From DLAJ01 sp023663615 (GTDB lineage: Bacteria; Bacillota; Clostridia; Lachnospirales; Lachnospiraceae), in contig JAMPHA010000005.1 in the NCBI GenBank assembly GCA_023663615.1, positions 1 through 64,000 of the forward strand: a DNA stretch of 64,000 bases, given 5' to 3'. Position 1 is the first letter of the stretch. Every line of letters begins with the position of its first letter. The position numbers and the translations under genes were made by a program. The notes beneath the pieces were generated by a model that worked only from the letters and a program-made list of their open reading frames with translations, was not told the origin of the DNA and did no database searches. This document shows, piece by piece, positions 43,745-52,659 of the stretch.

Positions 43745-44077
43745 ATGAACGGAGAAATGTGGGCATTTGCGAGCTGGGCGGCGCTTGGTGCGGCGTTCAT
43801 CATTCTTGGGCTTTATGTGGCGTTTAGCAAAAAAGAAAAGGCATTCGGTTTCTGGGCAAATGCGAAAGTCGCGCCCGTGACCGATATAAAAAAATACAAC
43901 CGCGCGCTTGGCGCGTTGGAGTGCGGCTTCGGCGCCGGGTTTATTCTGATCGGACTGCCGCTCCTTGCGGGGGCAAATTCACCGCTCTTTATTCTGAGCA
44001 TCCTCGGCGCCATGTTTTTGGCGATCGCGGCGATGGTAATCTACGAGATCGGGATTGTAAAGAAATACCGGGCGTAG
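43745..44077 (+). CDS. Small membrane protein, three predicted helices
   Basis: A 110-aa protein with hydrophobic segments at about 5-26, 55-77 and 79-102, and the loop FWANAKVAPVTDIKKYNRAL. Similar small proteins occur in Clostridia, but I do not recognise a named family. GGAAAGGGAG precedes ATG 43745. It is the last gene of the PadR operon, followed by a terminator. Confidence 0.65.
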   Translation: MNGEMWAFASWAALGAAFIILGLYVAFSKKEKAFGFWANAKVAPVTDIKKYNRALGALECGFGAGFILIGLPLLAGANSPLFILSILGAMFLAIAAMVIYEIGIVKKYRA

Positions 44078-44124
44078 TGAGAGCGTCCGGTAAAAACGAA
44101 ACAATTTTTTACTATTTGATTCAG

Positions 44125-44157
44125 AAGGAAGATCATAGAGACAAGATCTTCCTTTTT
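44125..44157 (+). terminator. Terminator of the PadR operon
   Basis: 10-bp stem AAGGAAGATC / GATCTTCCTT, 9-nt loop, followed by a T run. Confidence 0.9.
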
Positions 44158-44195
44158 TGTCAACATGGATGATACACTAACAAAGAAAGAGTAAG

Positions 44196-44224
44196 TTGAT
44201 TGTTTTAACAGCAAATGTTATAAT
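44196..44224 (+). promoter_or_regulatory. Promoter of the AAA+ ATPase gene
   Basis: TTGATT (44196-44201), 17 bp, TATAAT (44219-44224), ~50 nt before ATG 44275. Confidence 0.7.
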
Positions 44225-44274
44225 ATTGAAAAAAAAGGGCACAATGTCCTTAAAATGTCAAAGACGGAGAAACT

Positions 44275-45528
44275 ATGGAAATAAAAAGAGATCGTTACCT
44301 GAAAAAAATAATAAATCGGATGCATAACGGAATGATAAAAGTGATTACCGGAATCAGGCGTTCAGGAAAATCATATCTTCTGTTTACAATATTTAAGAAT
44401 TACCTGAAATCAGAAGGTGTTGCGGAAGACCATATGATAGTAATTGAACTGGATATGTTAGAAAATAAGAAATACAGGGATCCATATGTCATTCTTGATT
44501 ATATAAAAGGAAAGATTACGGACGAAGGCGACTATTACATTTTTTTGGATGAAGTGCAGCTGCTGGAGGAATTTGAAGGAGTGCTCAATTCACTTCTTCA
44601 TATAAAAAATGCAGACATTTATGTAACCGGAAGCAATTCAAAATTTTTGTCAAAGGACATTATCACGGAGTTCAGGGGACGTGGTGATGAAATCCATGTG
44701 TATCCTGTCAGCTTTAGAGAATACATGGAAGTATTCGAAGGGGATAAGTATGAAGGATGGAGCTCCTATGTGAATTATGGAGGACTTCCACTAACGGTCA
44801 CAATGAATACCGATGAACAGAAAATGGAATATCTCACAAGATTATTTGAAGAGACATACATGAAGGATATTATGGAACGCCACCATATAGAAAAAGTTCA
44901 GGAACTCAATGATCTGATCAATATTCTGGCATCCGGCATTGGTTCACTTACAAATGCTTCTAAGATAGAAGCGACATTTAGAAGCGTGATAAGATCCGAC
45001 ATCAGCCTGAATACGATCAGAACTTATATAGAATATCTCAAGGATGCGTTTATTGTAAGTGAAGTGAACAGGTATGATGTAAAAGGCAGAAAGTATATTG
45101 GTACACCCTTAAAATATTATTTTGAAGATGTAGGACTTAGAAATGCCAGACTTGGATTTAGACAGGTAGAGGAAACACATCTTATGGAAAATATTATTTA
45201 TAACGAGTTGCGTGTTCGTGGATGCCGGGTGGATGTGGGTGTGGTCGTAAAACGAAACAGGACAGAGGAGCGCGTGCAGGAAAAGAAGCAGCTTGAAATT
45301 GATTTTGTGGCAAATAAAGAAAGTAAGCGTTACTATATCCAATCGGCTTTCCGTCTCCCCGACGATGAAAAGAGAGCACAGGAAAAAGCACCCCTTATCA
45401 ATGTCCATGATTCGTTTAAGAAGATCATCATTGTGAAGGATGTCATCAAACCATGGCATGATGATGACGGAATTTTAACAATGAGTATCTATGACTTTTT
45501 GTTAGATGAGCATAGTCTGGATAGATAG
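44275..45528 (+). CDS. AAA+ ATPase with DUF4143 (AAA_14 family)
   Basis: A 417-aa protein. Walker A is ITGIRRSGKSYLL (residues 26-33), Walker B is YYIFLDEVQLLEEFE, sensor-like VTGSNSKFLS, then YPVSFREYM and the C-terminal DUF4143 with a PD-(D/E)xK-like patch (KQLEIDFVANKESKRYYIQ). These ATPases are widespread, often laterally acquired and of unknown role. The gene is clearly more AT-rich than its neighbours and has its own promoter, so it is probably a recent acquisition. The 335-nt gap after it holds a hairpin terminator (45667-45701) but no recognised gene. Confidence 0.88.
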   Translation: MEIKRDRYLKKIINRMHNGMIKVITGIRRSGKSYLLFTIFKNYLKSEGVAEDHMIVIELDMLENKKYRDPYVILDYIKGKITDEGDYYIFLDEVQLLEEFEGVLNSLLHIKNADIYVTGSNSKFLSKDIITEFRGRGDEIHVYPVSFREYMEVFEGDKYEGWSSYVNYGGLPLTVTMNTDEQKMEYLTRLFEETYMKDIMERHHIEKVQELNDLINILASGIGSLTNASKIEATFRSVIRSDISLNTIRTYIEYLKDAFIVSEVNRYDVKGRKYIGTPLKYYFEDVGLRNARLGFRQVEETHLMENIIYNELRVRGCRVDVGVVVKRNRTEERVQEKKQLEIDFVANKESKRYYIQSAFRLPDDEKRAQEKAPLINVHDSFKKIIIVKDVIKPWHDDDGILTMSIYDFLLDEHSLDR

Positions 45529-45666
45529 GGCGTTCTCGTAATCATTTTGTAATACATCGGTGAGAGAGTCTGTTAAAAACGGAACGCACATTATATTTAT
45601 CAAAACAGTAAGGTATCGCCGGAAGAACGGGAAATTTTATGGATGTATGGCGAATCGTAGTAAATA

Positions 45667-45701
45667 CAAAAAAAAGAAACCTTTTGCGGGTTTCTTTTTT
45701 T
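45667..45701 (+). terminator. Rho-independent terminator in the 45.5-45.9 kb gap
   Basis: Stem AAAGAAACC / GGTTTCTTT with a 6-nt loop between A-rich and T-rich runs, probably usable in both directions. Confidence 0.85.
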
Positions 45702-45863
45702 ATGATACGAATGGTTACCAATAATACGCACGAACGCAAGGGGGGGAGGACGGAGCATCTGCGGGAAACTGGGATTGTGTGAAATCGGTTTCAATGGTAA
45801 AATCAATCTTGAGGGAAGAAAATAGGGCGGAACATCAAACGATAGGATAAAAGGAGAACCGAA

Positions 45864-47180
45864 ATGGGGGAAAAAATGCAGGGACGAATCAAAAGAGCGG
45901 CGGCGGTCACAGCGGTTCTGCTGCTTTTGGGATTTTGCATAATGTTGTATTGCGAATGGCGGGGAAATCTGCAGGATACGCTGCACGCATGCCGCAAAAT
46001 GCTTTGGGCGATGCCGGTATTTGCGGTTTTGATTGCAATGGCACATGACCGTGCCGGCAGAGGGATGCGCGGACGGGAATATGGGAAGCAGATGTTTTGC
46101 GGAAAGAAAGCGCCGGGAACGCGAAAAAACTATTTGGATTATGCCCGCATTCTGGCGGCGCTCATGGTGATCCTGACGCATGCCTGCTCCATGCAGGCGG
46201 ATGCAGACGCGGCATTGTGGAAAACGAATCTACTGTTTGCCTGCGCGGGAATCGGATTGGTCTGTAACCCGCTTTATGTGATGATTTCCGGTTCTCTTTT
46301 GCTGGCGTCGGAAAAAGAAGAATCCCTCGGAACCTTCTATTTTCGACGCTTTGTTAAAGTGGTGGTTCCCATGGTGGTGTATTATGTGATCTTTTTATGT
46401 GTGTCGGGGCAGATCAGTCTGATACCGCCCCGGAATCTGAAAGAGGGCGTTCTGCAGATTTTTGCGGGGGCATCCGGAGTCGTGCCGCATTATTGGCTTA
46501 TTTATCTGTTGATCTCTCTGTATGTGACTGCTCCGTTTGTCCGGGTGATGGTAAAAAATCTGAAGGACCGTGATATTACGGTGATGTTTTTTCTGATTCT
46601 GGCGGAGGAAGTGCTGGCAGCCTATTTGCCGCTTATAGGAGTGCAGACCGGGCTGACTATGAGTTTGGCAAGCTGGGAAGGCGTATTTATTTTAGGTTAT
46701 ATTGTCACGGAACGAAGGACAAAATGGATGGAGCGGATGGTACTGATTTCCGGAGCAGTCTCTGCGGCGGCGGTTGCAGTGGTCTCGGTCTGTGATTATT
46801 CGCTGCGGAGTTATGTCTGTAATACAGCACCGACGATGGTGCTTTTTGCGGGGGCGGTGCTGATTCTTTTATCCAAGCTGGACGGTGTCTTAAAGGGAAA
46901 GCTTTCGCTTGCGGTGCAGACCTTGTCAAAATACAGCTATTCCATCATTCTGGTACACTGGTATGGTCTGTTTGTGGTGACATGGGGAAAAATAGGCATA
47001 CAGCCGCTCCGATTCGGCTGTATCGGCGGGATTGTGCTGACGGTGCTGACAGCATTTGTGGTCTGCTTTGTTTTGGGCTTCGTGGCAGAGAATACGGTTG
47101 TGCTTGTGGTTTCGCAGGCATTTTCCGCCGTGGGCGGCGCGGTGAAGAGGATGGTCAGAAAGAAGCGATCGCAGACGTAG
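45864..47180 (+). CDS. Acyltransferase-3 family membrane protein
   Basis: A 438-aa polytopic protein. After an N-terminal pair of helices, the Acyl_transf_3 core starts at KNYLDYARILAALMVILTHA (the His in 'ThA' is the family's likely catalytic His), followed by FRRFVKVVVPMVVYYVIF and YWLIYLLISLYVTAPFV. These enzymes O-acylate surface glycans, peptidoglycan or antibiotics. AAAGGAG precedes ATG. Substrate unknown. Confidence 0.85.
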   Translation: MGEKMQGRIKRAAAVTAVLLLLGFCIMLYCEWRGNLQDTLHACRKMLWAMPVFAVLIAMAHDRAGRGMRGREYGKQMFCGKKAPGTRKNYLDYARILAALMVILTHACSMQADADAALWKTNLLFACAGIGLVCNPLYVMISGSLLLASEKEESLGTFYFRRFVKVVVPMVVYYVIFLCVSGQISLIPPRNLKEGVLQIFAGASGVVPHYWLIYLLISLYVTAPFVRVMVKNLKDRDITVMFFLILAEEVLAAYLPLIGVQTGLTMSLASWEGVFILGYIVTERRTKWMERMVLISGAVSAAAVAVVSVCDYSLRSYVCNTAPTMVLFAGAVLILLSKLDGVLKGKLSLAVQTLSKYSYSIILVHWYGLFVVTWGKIGIQPLRFGCIGGIVLTVLTAFVVCFVLGFVAENTVVLVVSQAFSAVGGAVKRMVRKKRSQT

Positions 47181-47195
47181 AAAAAATTAGATAGA

Positions 47196-47260
47196 AGAAT
47201 TGTATAGGAGAATTGCATAAAAGAATTGCATAAAAGAATTGCATAAAAGAATTGTATAGT
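47196..47260. repeat. 13-bp tandem repeat (five units)
   Basis: Five back-to-back 13-bp units, AGAATTG(C/T)ATA(A/G)(A/G/T), at 47196-47260. The three central copies are identical. Intergenic, ~160 nt before the transglutaminase-like gene. Confidence 0.9.
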
Positions 47261-47421
47261 AGCGCGTTTATAGAAGAAATCATCCCGAATAAGGTTTCTT
47301 TTTTGTGCCAAATCCGCTATAATAAGAGCAAAGGAAATCGGATCGGTGGAAGCAGCGATCCTTTCGGATTCGGTGGTGGAAGCAGCGATCCTGTTCGGAT
47401 CAGGCGGCGGGAGGTGTGATG

Positions 47422-48531
47422 ATGAAAAAGGTATATCGGAATGGAATCAGAGTCGCAGCGGTGGTGATGATCGTTTTTTTGATACAGGTAATGCCAGCAC
47501 AAGCGCAGACAAAGGTGATGCCGGACGGCGGACTGTTTGACGCGGAATATTACGCGGCGGCATATCCGGACGTTGTGGCGGCGCTCGGCACGAGCGAGGC
47601 GGCGCTGTACCGGCATTATGTGACATGCGGCAGAGCGGAGGGAAGACAGGGTTGTGCGGATTTTGATCCTGTTTTTTATGCGGCGGCATATCCGGACGTG
47701 GTAGCGGCATACGGGTATAATGAGGCGGCGTTATATCAGCATTATATTACGGTAGGAAAGCGGGAAGGGCGGCTTGCCGTTACGCCGGGATCTGCTGCGA
47801 GCAAGCCGGAGGTTGCGGGCGTCAATGCGACGTCGGTTGTCAGACGCGATACGATGCAGGTTTATCTCAGTTATCCGGGCGAGGCGGCTGCGGCGGTGCA
47901 GACGGCGGCGGACTGTTATGTGACGAAGATTGAGTTTTACGCGGACTTTGACGTATCCGCGGAGATCTGGGACGAGGCGGTCAGGCTGGTTGACTTAGAA
48001 CTGCGGGATTATGAGCGGTGTTTAATCAGCGGGGCGCGGCTGCGGCAGAGGGCGGCTAACCGTTGGGATTTAACGTTTGAGCGGTTGAGCACCAATGCGG
48101 AGGAAGACGCGGTCGATGCCATGGTCGGTCAGCTCCTGCCGCTGTTTAACAAGGGAACGGATTATGAGAAGGTCCGTGCGGTGCATGATTATCTCTGCCG
48201 GACGATTTCGTACTCTTTTGACACGGTATACAATGAAGCGGACGAGCGCTCCGGCTACGACGGGCTGTATCATCAGACGACGGTCTGCACCGGTTACGCG
48301 CTGTTGTTCCAGAAATTTATGGATGAGATGGGGATTCCGTGTTATATCGGAACCGGCAGCAGCCACGCGTGGAATATCGTGATGCTCGACGACCAGTGGT
48401 ACCATGTGGACTGCACGAACGACAGGCAGAACGGCAAGGTCGTGTACAATTATTTTTTGATCGGTTCGGATAAAACGGGATATACGCAGTGGAGTTATAT
48501 TCCGCTCGCCTCGACGGGGTATCCGTACTAG
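47422..48531 (+). CDS. Secreted transglutaminase-like protein with two surface repeats
   Basis: A 369-aa exported protein: signal peptide to ~residue 28 (VMPAQAQ), then two repeats FDAEYYAAAYPDVVAALG...HYVTCGRAEGR and FDPVFYAAAYPDVVAAYG...HYITVGKREGR. A transglutaminase-like domain follows, with Cys289 (TTVCTGYALLFQKF), His315 (GSSHAWNIVML) and Asp330 (YHVDCTND) forming the expected triad. It is likely a peptidase or cross-linking enzyme outside the cell. The repeats are of the same type as in the protein at 13190. GGGAGG lies 7 nt upstream. A ~25-bp direct duplication (47345-47400) precedes the gene. Confidence 0.85.
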   Translation: MKKVYRNGIRVAAVVMIVFLIQVMPAQAQTKVMPDGGLFDAEYYAAAYPDVVAALGTSEAALYRHYVTCGRAEGRQGCADFDPVFYAAAYPDVVAAYGYNEAALYQHYITVGKREGRLAVTPGSAASKPEVAGVNATSVVRRDTMQVYLSYPGEAAAAVQTAADCYVTKIEFYADFDVSAEIWDEAVRLVDLELRDYERCLISGARLRQRAANRWDLTFERLSTNAEEDAVDAMVGQLLPLFNKGTDYEKVRAVHDYLCRTISYSFDTVYNEADERSGYDGLYHQTTVCTGYALLFQKFMDEMGIPCYIGTGSSHAWNIVMLDDQWYHVDCTNDRQNGKVVYNYFLIGSDKTGYTQWSYIPLASTGYPY

Positions 48532-48648
48532 GGAAACGGTACAGAGGATGATGGATGGGGCATTTGCCGGCGGCACGGCTATGCTCCGTTATGGAAAGAG
48601 ATCATTTGAGTTTTCCGGATAATTCCGGGTAAAAAAGGAAGTGGAACG

Positions 48649-49308
48649 ATGGCGGAGGTATCTGCAAGAGAACAGAGAATTTTTGACATTGCAAAGCTGG
48701 AATGGGAGATGTTCCAGCATGTCTACAATACGGGCGGAAGGGCGTCCTGCCAGGATGATCCCGATACGTTTTTCCGTATGCGCATGAGCCAGTGGGTCGT
48801 CTATTCGGACGCGCTGATCGACAGTTATTATGAGGACTGCGTGCGCGCGCTGACCGAGGAGGGCAGGAATTTCTATTTTGAAAAATACACGCGGATGATG
48901 CGGACAACGTATCCGGATGAATATGAAAAGGTAAAGCAGTATCTGCCGGAGACGACGAAGGAACAGATGGAAGCGGTGGAGGAGATCGTGCGGATTCATG
49001 TAAAATGGGATGCGTGGATGCTTGCGCACTATCCGAATATCCGCAAAAACGGGCGCGCGCTCCGCACGGAACAGGATAGTCCGGAGGCGGGATCTTCCAT
49101 GGAAAGTTATCTGCGCGCGGAGCTGACGACGTATTCCGCAAAGACGCTCGGACTGCTGTTAGAGGAAACGAAAAAGGCGGATGAAAACGGGGAAAACCTG
49201 CTGAGGGACATCATTGCCGCGGAGACACGCTTTTATGGTTACGCGTCCTTAGAGGACGCGGAGGCGAAGCACGCGGACGTGGTGTCGGGCGGGAGCTGCC
49301 CGATCTGA
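48649..49308 (+). CDS. DUF4125 family protein
   Basis: A 219-aa soluble protein with the conserved pattern KLEWEMFQ, GGRASCQDDPDTFFRMRMSQ, GRNFYFEKYTRMM, LRAELTTYSAKTL and FYGYASLEDAEAKHADVVS. The family is common in anaerobic gut Firmicutes, often near radical-SAM or ferredoxin genes, and its function is unknown. Start after AAAGGAAG. The stop is followed by the glyA leader. Confidence 0.85.
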   Translation: MAEVSAREQRIFDIAKLEWEMFQHVYNTGGRASCQDDPDTFFRMRMSQWVVYSDALIDSYYEDCVRALTEEGRNFYFEKYTRMMRTTYPDEYEKVKQYLPETTKEQMEAVEEIVRIHVKWDAWMLAHYPNIRKNGRALRTEQDSPEAGSSMESYLRAELTTYSAKTLGLLLEETKKADENGENLLRDIIAAETRFYGYASLEDAEAKHADVVSGGSCPI

Positions 49309-49333
49309 AGGCAAAGCACGATTTTTTTTCCGG

Positions 49334-49362
49334 TGGACAGGCAGGGGCGGATATGCTACAAT
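49334..49362 (+). promoter_or_regulatory. glyA promoter and start of a 125-nt leader
   Basis: TGGACA (49334-49339), 17 bp, TACAAT (49357-49362). The leader that follows (to 49488) can form small hairpins (for example GAAAC/GTTTC), but I could not match it to a known riboswitch. Confidence 0.7.
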
Positions 49363-49488
49363 GAAACACAGGTTTCGCCTATGCGGGACTTTGGAGGTCT
49401 TCGCGGAAGGTGGGAACATGTCCGGTGAAGCCGTCCAAAAACAGGAAAATTTGCCATAAAGGCGGAGAGACAAGCAGGAGGAAGAGAG

Positions 49489-50727
49489 ATGTATTCACTT
49501 GACGAAGTGTCGAAGGTGGATCCCGAAATCGCGCAGGCGATCGTGGACGAGCAGAACAGACAGAACAGCCATATCGAGCTGATCGCGTCTGAGAACTGGG
49601 TGAGCAAGGCTGTGATGGCGGCGATGGGAAGCCCGCTTACGAATAAATATGCGGAAGGGTATCCGGGCAAGCGCTATTACGGCGGCTGCGAGTGTGTGGA
49701 CGTGGTGGAAAACCTTGCAAGAGAACGCGCGAAAAAACTGTTCGGCTGTGAGTATGCCAATGTGCAGCCGCATTCCGGTGCACAGGCGAATATGGCGGTA
49801 TTTTTTGCCTGCATGGAGCCGGGCGATACGTTTATGGGAATGAATCTTGACCATGGCGGTCATCTTTCCCATGGTTCACCGGTGAATATGTCCGGCAAAT
49901 ATTTTAACTGTGTGCCTTACGGCGTAAACGACGACGGGCTGATCGATTATGATGAGGTCAGAAGCATCGCGCTGGAGTGCAAGCCGAAGATGATCGTGGC
50001 AGGGGCTTCCGCTTATGCGAGAACGATCGATTTTAAGAAGTTCCGTGAGATTGCAGACGAAGTCGGCGCGATTTTGATGGTAGATATGGCGCATATTGCG
50101 GGTCTGGTAGCAGCAGGCATTCATCCGAGCCCGTTCCCGCATGCGGATGTCGTAACGACGACGACGCATAAGACATTGCGCGGACCGAGGGGCGGTATGA
50201 TTCTCTGCAATCAGGAAGCGGCGGATCAATATAACTTTAATAAGGCGATCTTTCCGGGGATTCAGGGTGGACCGCTCATGCATGTGATCGCGGCGAAGGC
50301 TGTCTGCTTTCAGGAAGCGCTCACACCGGAGTTCAAAAAGTACCAGCAGCAGATCGCAGACAATGCGCAGGCGCTCTGCAAGGGACTGATGGAGCGTGGC
50401 GTCAGCATTGTGTCCGGCGGCACGGACAATCATTTGATGCTCGTGGATTTAAGCCCGCTCGGACTGACCGGAAAGGCGGTTGAGAAGCTGTTAGATGCGG
50501 CGCATATCACGGCAAATAAAAATACGATCCCGAACGATCCGCAGAAGCCGTTTGTGACAAGCGGTATCCGTCTCGGTACGCCGGCGGTCACATCGAGAGG
50601 CATGAACACGGACGATATGGATGAGATCGCTGAGGCGATCGCGCTGGTAATTAAGGGCGGCGAGGAGAAAGTGCCGGAGGCAAAAGCGATCGTGAAAAAG
50701 CTGACGGACAAATATCCGTTGATCTAA
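49489..50727 (+). CDS. glyA: Serine hydroxymethyltransferase
   Basis: A 412-aa PLP enzyme converting serine + THF to glycine + methylene-THF. Landmarks: ELIASENWVSKAVMAAMGSP, NKYAEGYPGKRYYGGCECVD, HSGAQANMAVFFA, GHLSHG, VDMAHIAGLVAAG, PLP-Lys228 in TTTHKTLRGPRGG, and GGTDNHLMLVDL. Start after CAGGAGGAAG. Monocistronic, between a promoter and a terminator. Confidence 0.97.
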   Translation: MYSLDEVSKVDPEIAQAIVDEQNRQNSHIELIASENWVSKAVMAAMGSPLTNKYAEGYPGKRYYGGCECVDVVENLARERAKKLFGCEYANVQPHSGAQANMAVFFACMEPGDTFMGMNLDHGGHLSHGSPVNMSGKYFNCVPYGVNDDGLIDYDEVRSIALECKPKMIVAGASAYARTIDFKKFREIADEVGAILMVDMAHIAGLVAAGIHPSPFPHADVVTTTTHKTLRGPRGGMILCNQEAADQYNFNKAIFPGIQGGPLMHVIAAKAVCFQEALTPEFKKYQQQIADNAQALCKGLMERGVSIVSGGTDNHLMLVDLSPLGLTGKAVEKLLDAAHITANKNTIPNDPQKPFVTSGIRLGTPAVTSRGMNTDDMDEIAEAIALVIKGGEEKVPEAKAIVKKLTDKYPLI

Positions 50728-50758
50728 GATTTCAAGGGAAGAAAGCTTTCGAAAATAA

Positions 50759-50793
50759 GGCGGGCGGTATCACGGGGTACCGCCTGTCTTTTG
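50759..50793 (+). terminator. glyA terminator
   Basis: Stem GGCGGTA / TACCGCC with a short loop and a T-rich tail (GTCTTTT). Confidence 0.8.
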
Positions 50794-50940
50794 GCATATG
50801 GGAACGGGCTGACTGCCTGCAGTATATGCTTTTTGCTCTAGGGAACCGGGCATTTGTGAAAAGCATGAAGAAAAAGCATAAGGGAAAAAGCAACCGAAGG
50901 CGCTTGACGATTGTCTAATAGAAGGATGGGGGAAGAAAGG

Positions 50941-51870
50941 ATGTATCATGTGATCATCAATCCGGCGGCAAAGTCCGGCAGGGGAAAAAAGCTCTGGGCG
51001 CAGCTTGAAAAAGGATTTCAAGAACAGGGAGTTGCCTATGAGGCACATTTTACCAGGCGGGAAACGGACGCGAAGCGCTATGCGGAGGAACTGACACAAA
51101 GCGGCGCGCCTGTAAAGCTTTTGGTGTGCGGCGGGGATGGCACGCTCAACGAAGTCTTACAGGGAATCCATGATCTGGACGCCGTGGAGCTTGCCTATAT
51201 TCCGCAGGGTTCCGCCAATGATTTCGCGCGGGATTTTTCGGAAAAAGGAAATCCTGACGAGCGCTTGAAACGCATTCTGGAAAGGGAGCCGTATCAGATC
51301 GACGTGGGACTTGTCCGGATCACGGCGCAGGACGGAACGGAATCTATCAGACGCTTCGCGGGAAGCTCCGGGATCGGCTATGACGCGGCAGTCTGTGAGG
51401 AGGTCGATCGCTCGGCGCTGAAACGCTGTCTGAACCGGCTTCATCTCGGAAAGATTGCATATTTGGTCATTGGGATCAAACAGGTATTACAGCTTGACCA
51501 GCATCCTGTTCAGATCGTGGTTGACAAGGAACAAAAATTAGAGCTGGAGCGGTGTCTGTTTTCCGCGTTCATGGTACACCGCTACGAGGGCGGCGGGTTT
51601 ATGTTCTGTCCTGACGCGGATGCGTTTGACGGTAAGCTGGATGTCTGTGTGGCGGAGAATCTGACAAGAAAAAAGTTTTTGTGTATGCTGCCGGGCGCTT
51701 TTTCGGGAAAGCACGTACGTCATAAGCAGCAGATTCATATTCTGCGCGGAAAAGAAATCTTGGTCCGGGCAAAAGAACCGATGTATTTTCATGTGGACGG
51801 GGAAGTGATCTGTCAGGCAAAAGAGCTTCATTTATCCTGCCTGCATCAAAAATTACGGCTGTATCTGTAG
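50941..51870 (+). CDS. Diacylglycerol/lipid kinase (DagK/YegS family)
   Basis: A 309-aa cytoplasmic lipid kinase. Nucleotide-binding IINPAAKSGRGKKLW and LLVCGGDGTLNEVLQGI, then LAYIPQGSANDFARD; C-terminal beta domain with GGGFMFCPDADAFDGKLDV and MYFHVDGEV. It probably phosphorylates diacylglycerol to phosphatidate, recycling it into phospholipids. ATG 50941 follows GGGGGAAGA. It is 40 nt upstream of a PAP2-type gene, which could run the reverse reaction or use the same lipids. Confidence 0.88.
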   Translation: MYHVIINPAAKSGRGKKLWAQLEKGFQEQGVAYEAHFTRRETDAKRYAEELTQSGAPVKLLVCGGDGTLNEVLQGIHDLDAVELAYIPQGSANDFARDFSEKGNPDERLKRILEREPYQIDVGLVRITAQDGTESIRRFAGSSGIGYDAAVCEEVDRSALKRCLNRLHLGKIAYLVIGIKQVLQLDQHPVQIVVDKEQKLELERCLFSAFMVHRYEGGGFMFCPDADAFDGKLDVCVAENLTRKKFLCMLPGAFSGKHVRHKQQIHILRGKEILVRAKEPMYFHVDGEVICQAKELHLSCLHQKLRLYL

Positions 51871-51909
51871 ACAGCGCTTGAAAGCGGGTAATGAAGGAGT
51901 TTAACGGCA

Positions 51910-52554
51910 ATGAAGGAGTTTATCAGAAAATATCGACACGGTATCCCGATGGTAATCTATCTGATTGTGTATCTGATTCTTTTTTTTCTCGTGGAAAGAA
52001 TGACGGAAGATCATTATCACCTCATACATATGGGGCTGGATGACCGGATTCCGTTCTGCGAGTATTTTGTGATCCCGTATTTCTGCTGGTTTGGATATGT
52101 GGCGGGATTTGTGGTGTATTTTATTTTTGTCGATAAAGAAAGTTACTGGCCGATGTTCTGGTTCCTCGTGACGGGGATGACGCTGTTTTTGATCGTGTCG
52201 TTCGTCTACCCGAACGGACATGAACTCCGTCCGACAGAGTTTGCGCATGACAATGTGTTTACGCGCATGATTGCGAATTTGTATGAGACCGACACGGCGA
52301 CGAACATTCTGCCGAGCATTCATGTGTATAATTCTCTCGGTATTCACATCGCCGTGCGCAAAAGCAAACGGCTGTCCAGGCATCGCGCGGTGCAGATCGC
52401 GTCGGAGATTCTGTGCATTTTGATTATTATGTCAACCGTTTTTATCAAGCAGCATTCCATGGTGGACGTGATCTCCGCTTTTGCGCTGGCGGCGGTCATG
52501 TATGTCTTGATTTATGTTTCCCGTGTGTTCCCGTGGCGGAAGAAGGCGGACTAA
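51910..52554 (+). CDS. PAP2-superfamily membrane phosphatase/transferase
   Basis: A 214-aa protein with about six membrane helices. The PAP2 motif is split as NILPSIHVYNSLG and KQHSMVDVISAFALA (His-Ser and His-D), as in inositol phosphoceramide synthase/phosphatidate phosphatase-like proteins. The first motif (KxxxxxxRP) is weak: HELRPTEF. Start after ATGAAGGAG context. Probably co-transcribed with the lipid kinase. Confidence 0.75.
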   Translation: MKEFIRKYRHGIPMVIYLIVYLILFFLVERMTEDHYHLIHMGLDDRIPFCEYFVIPYFCWFGYVAGFVVYFIFVDKESYWPMFWFLVTGMTLFLIVSFVYPNGHELRPTEFAHDNVFTRMIANLYETDTATNILPSIHVYNSLGIHIAVRKSKRLSRHRAVQIASEILCILIIMSTVFIKQHSMVDVISAFALAAVMYVLIYVSRVFPWRKKAD

Positions 52555-52659
52555 TATGCCGCCGGATGGATGAAGTTTTTGGAAGAATGGTTCAGAAAAA
52601 AAGGAAATTAGATTTTGGCGCAGAATATGTATGAATAGAGAGTGTGCGGAGGGATCATT

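Noticed and set aside
45590..45660. Short reading frame KVSPEEREILWMYGES before the 45.67-kb terminator
   Set aside because: It might be the tail of a lost gene, but it is under 30 codons from the preceding stop and has no recognisable family, so no feature is called.
49363..49488. T-box, ZTP, cobalamin or glycine riboswitch before glyA
   Set aside because: GGTGGGAAC and GGAGAG pieces resemble parts of these, but the defining motifs (T-box TGGNACCGCG, ZTP CCGCCTGGGC, glycine tandem aptamers) are missing.
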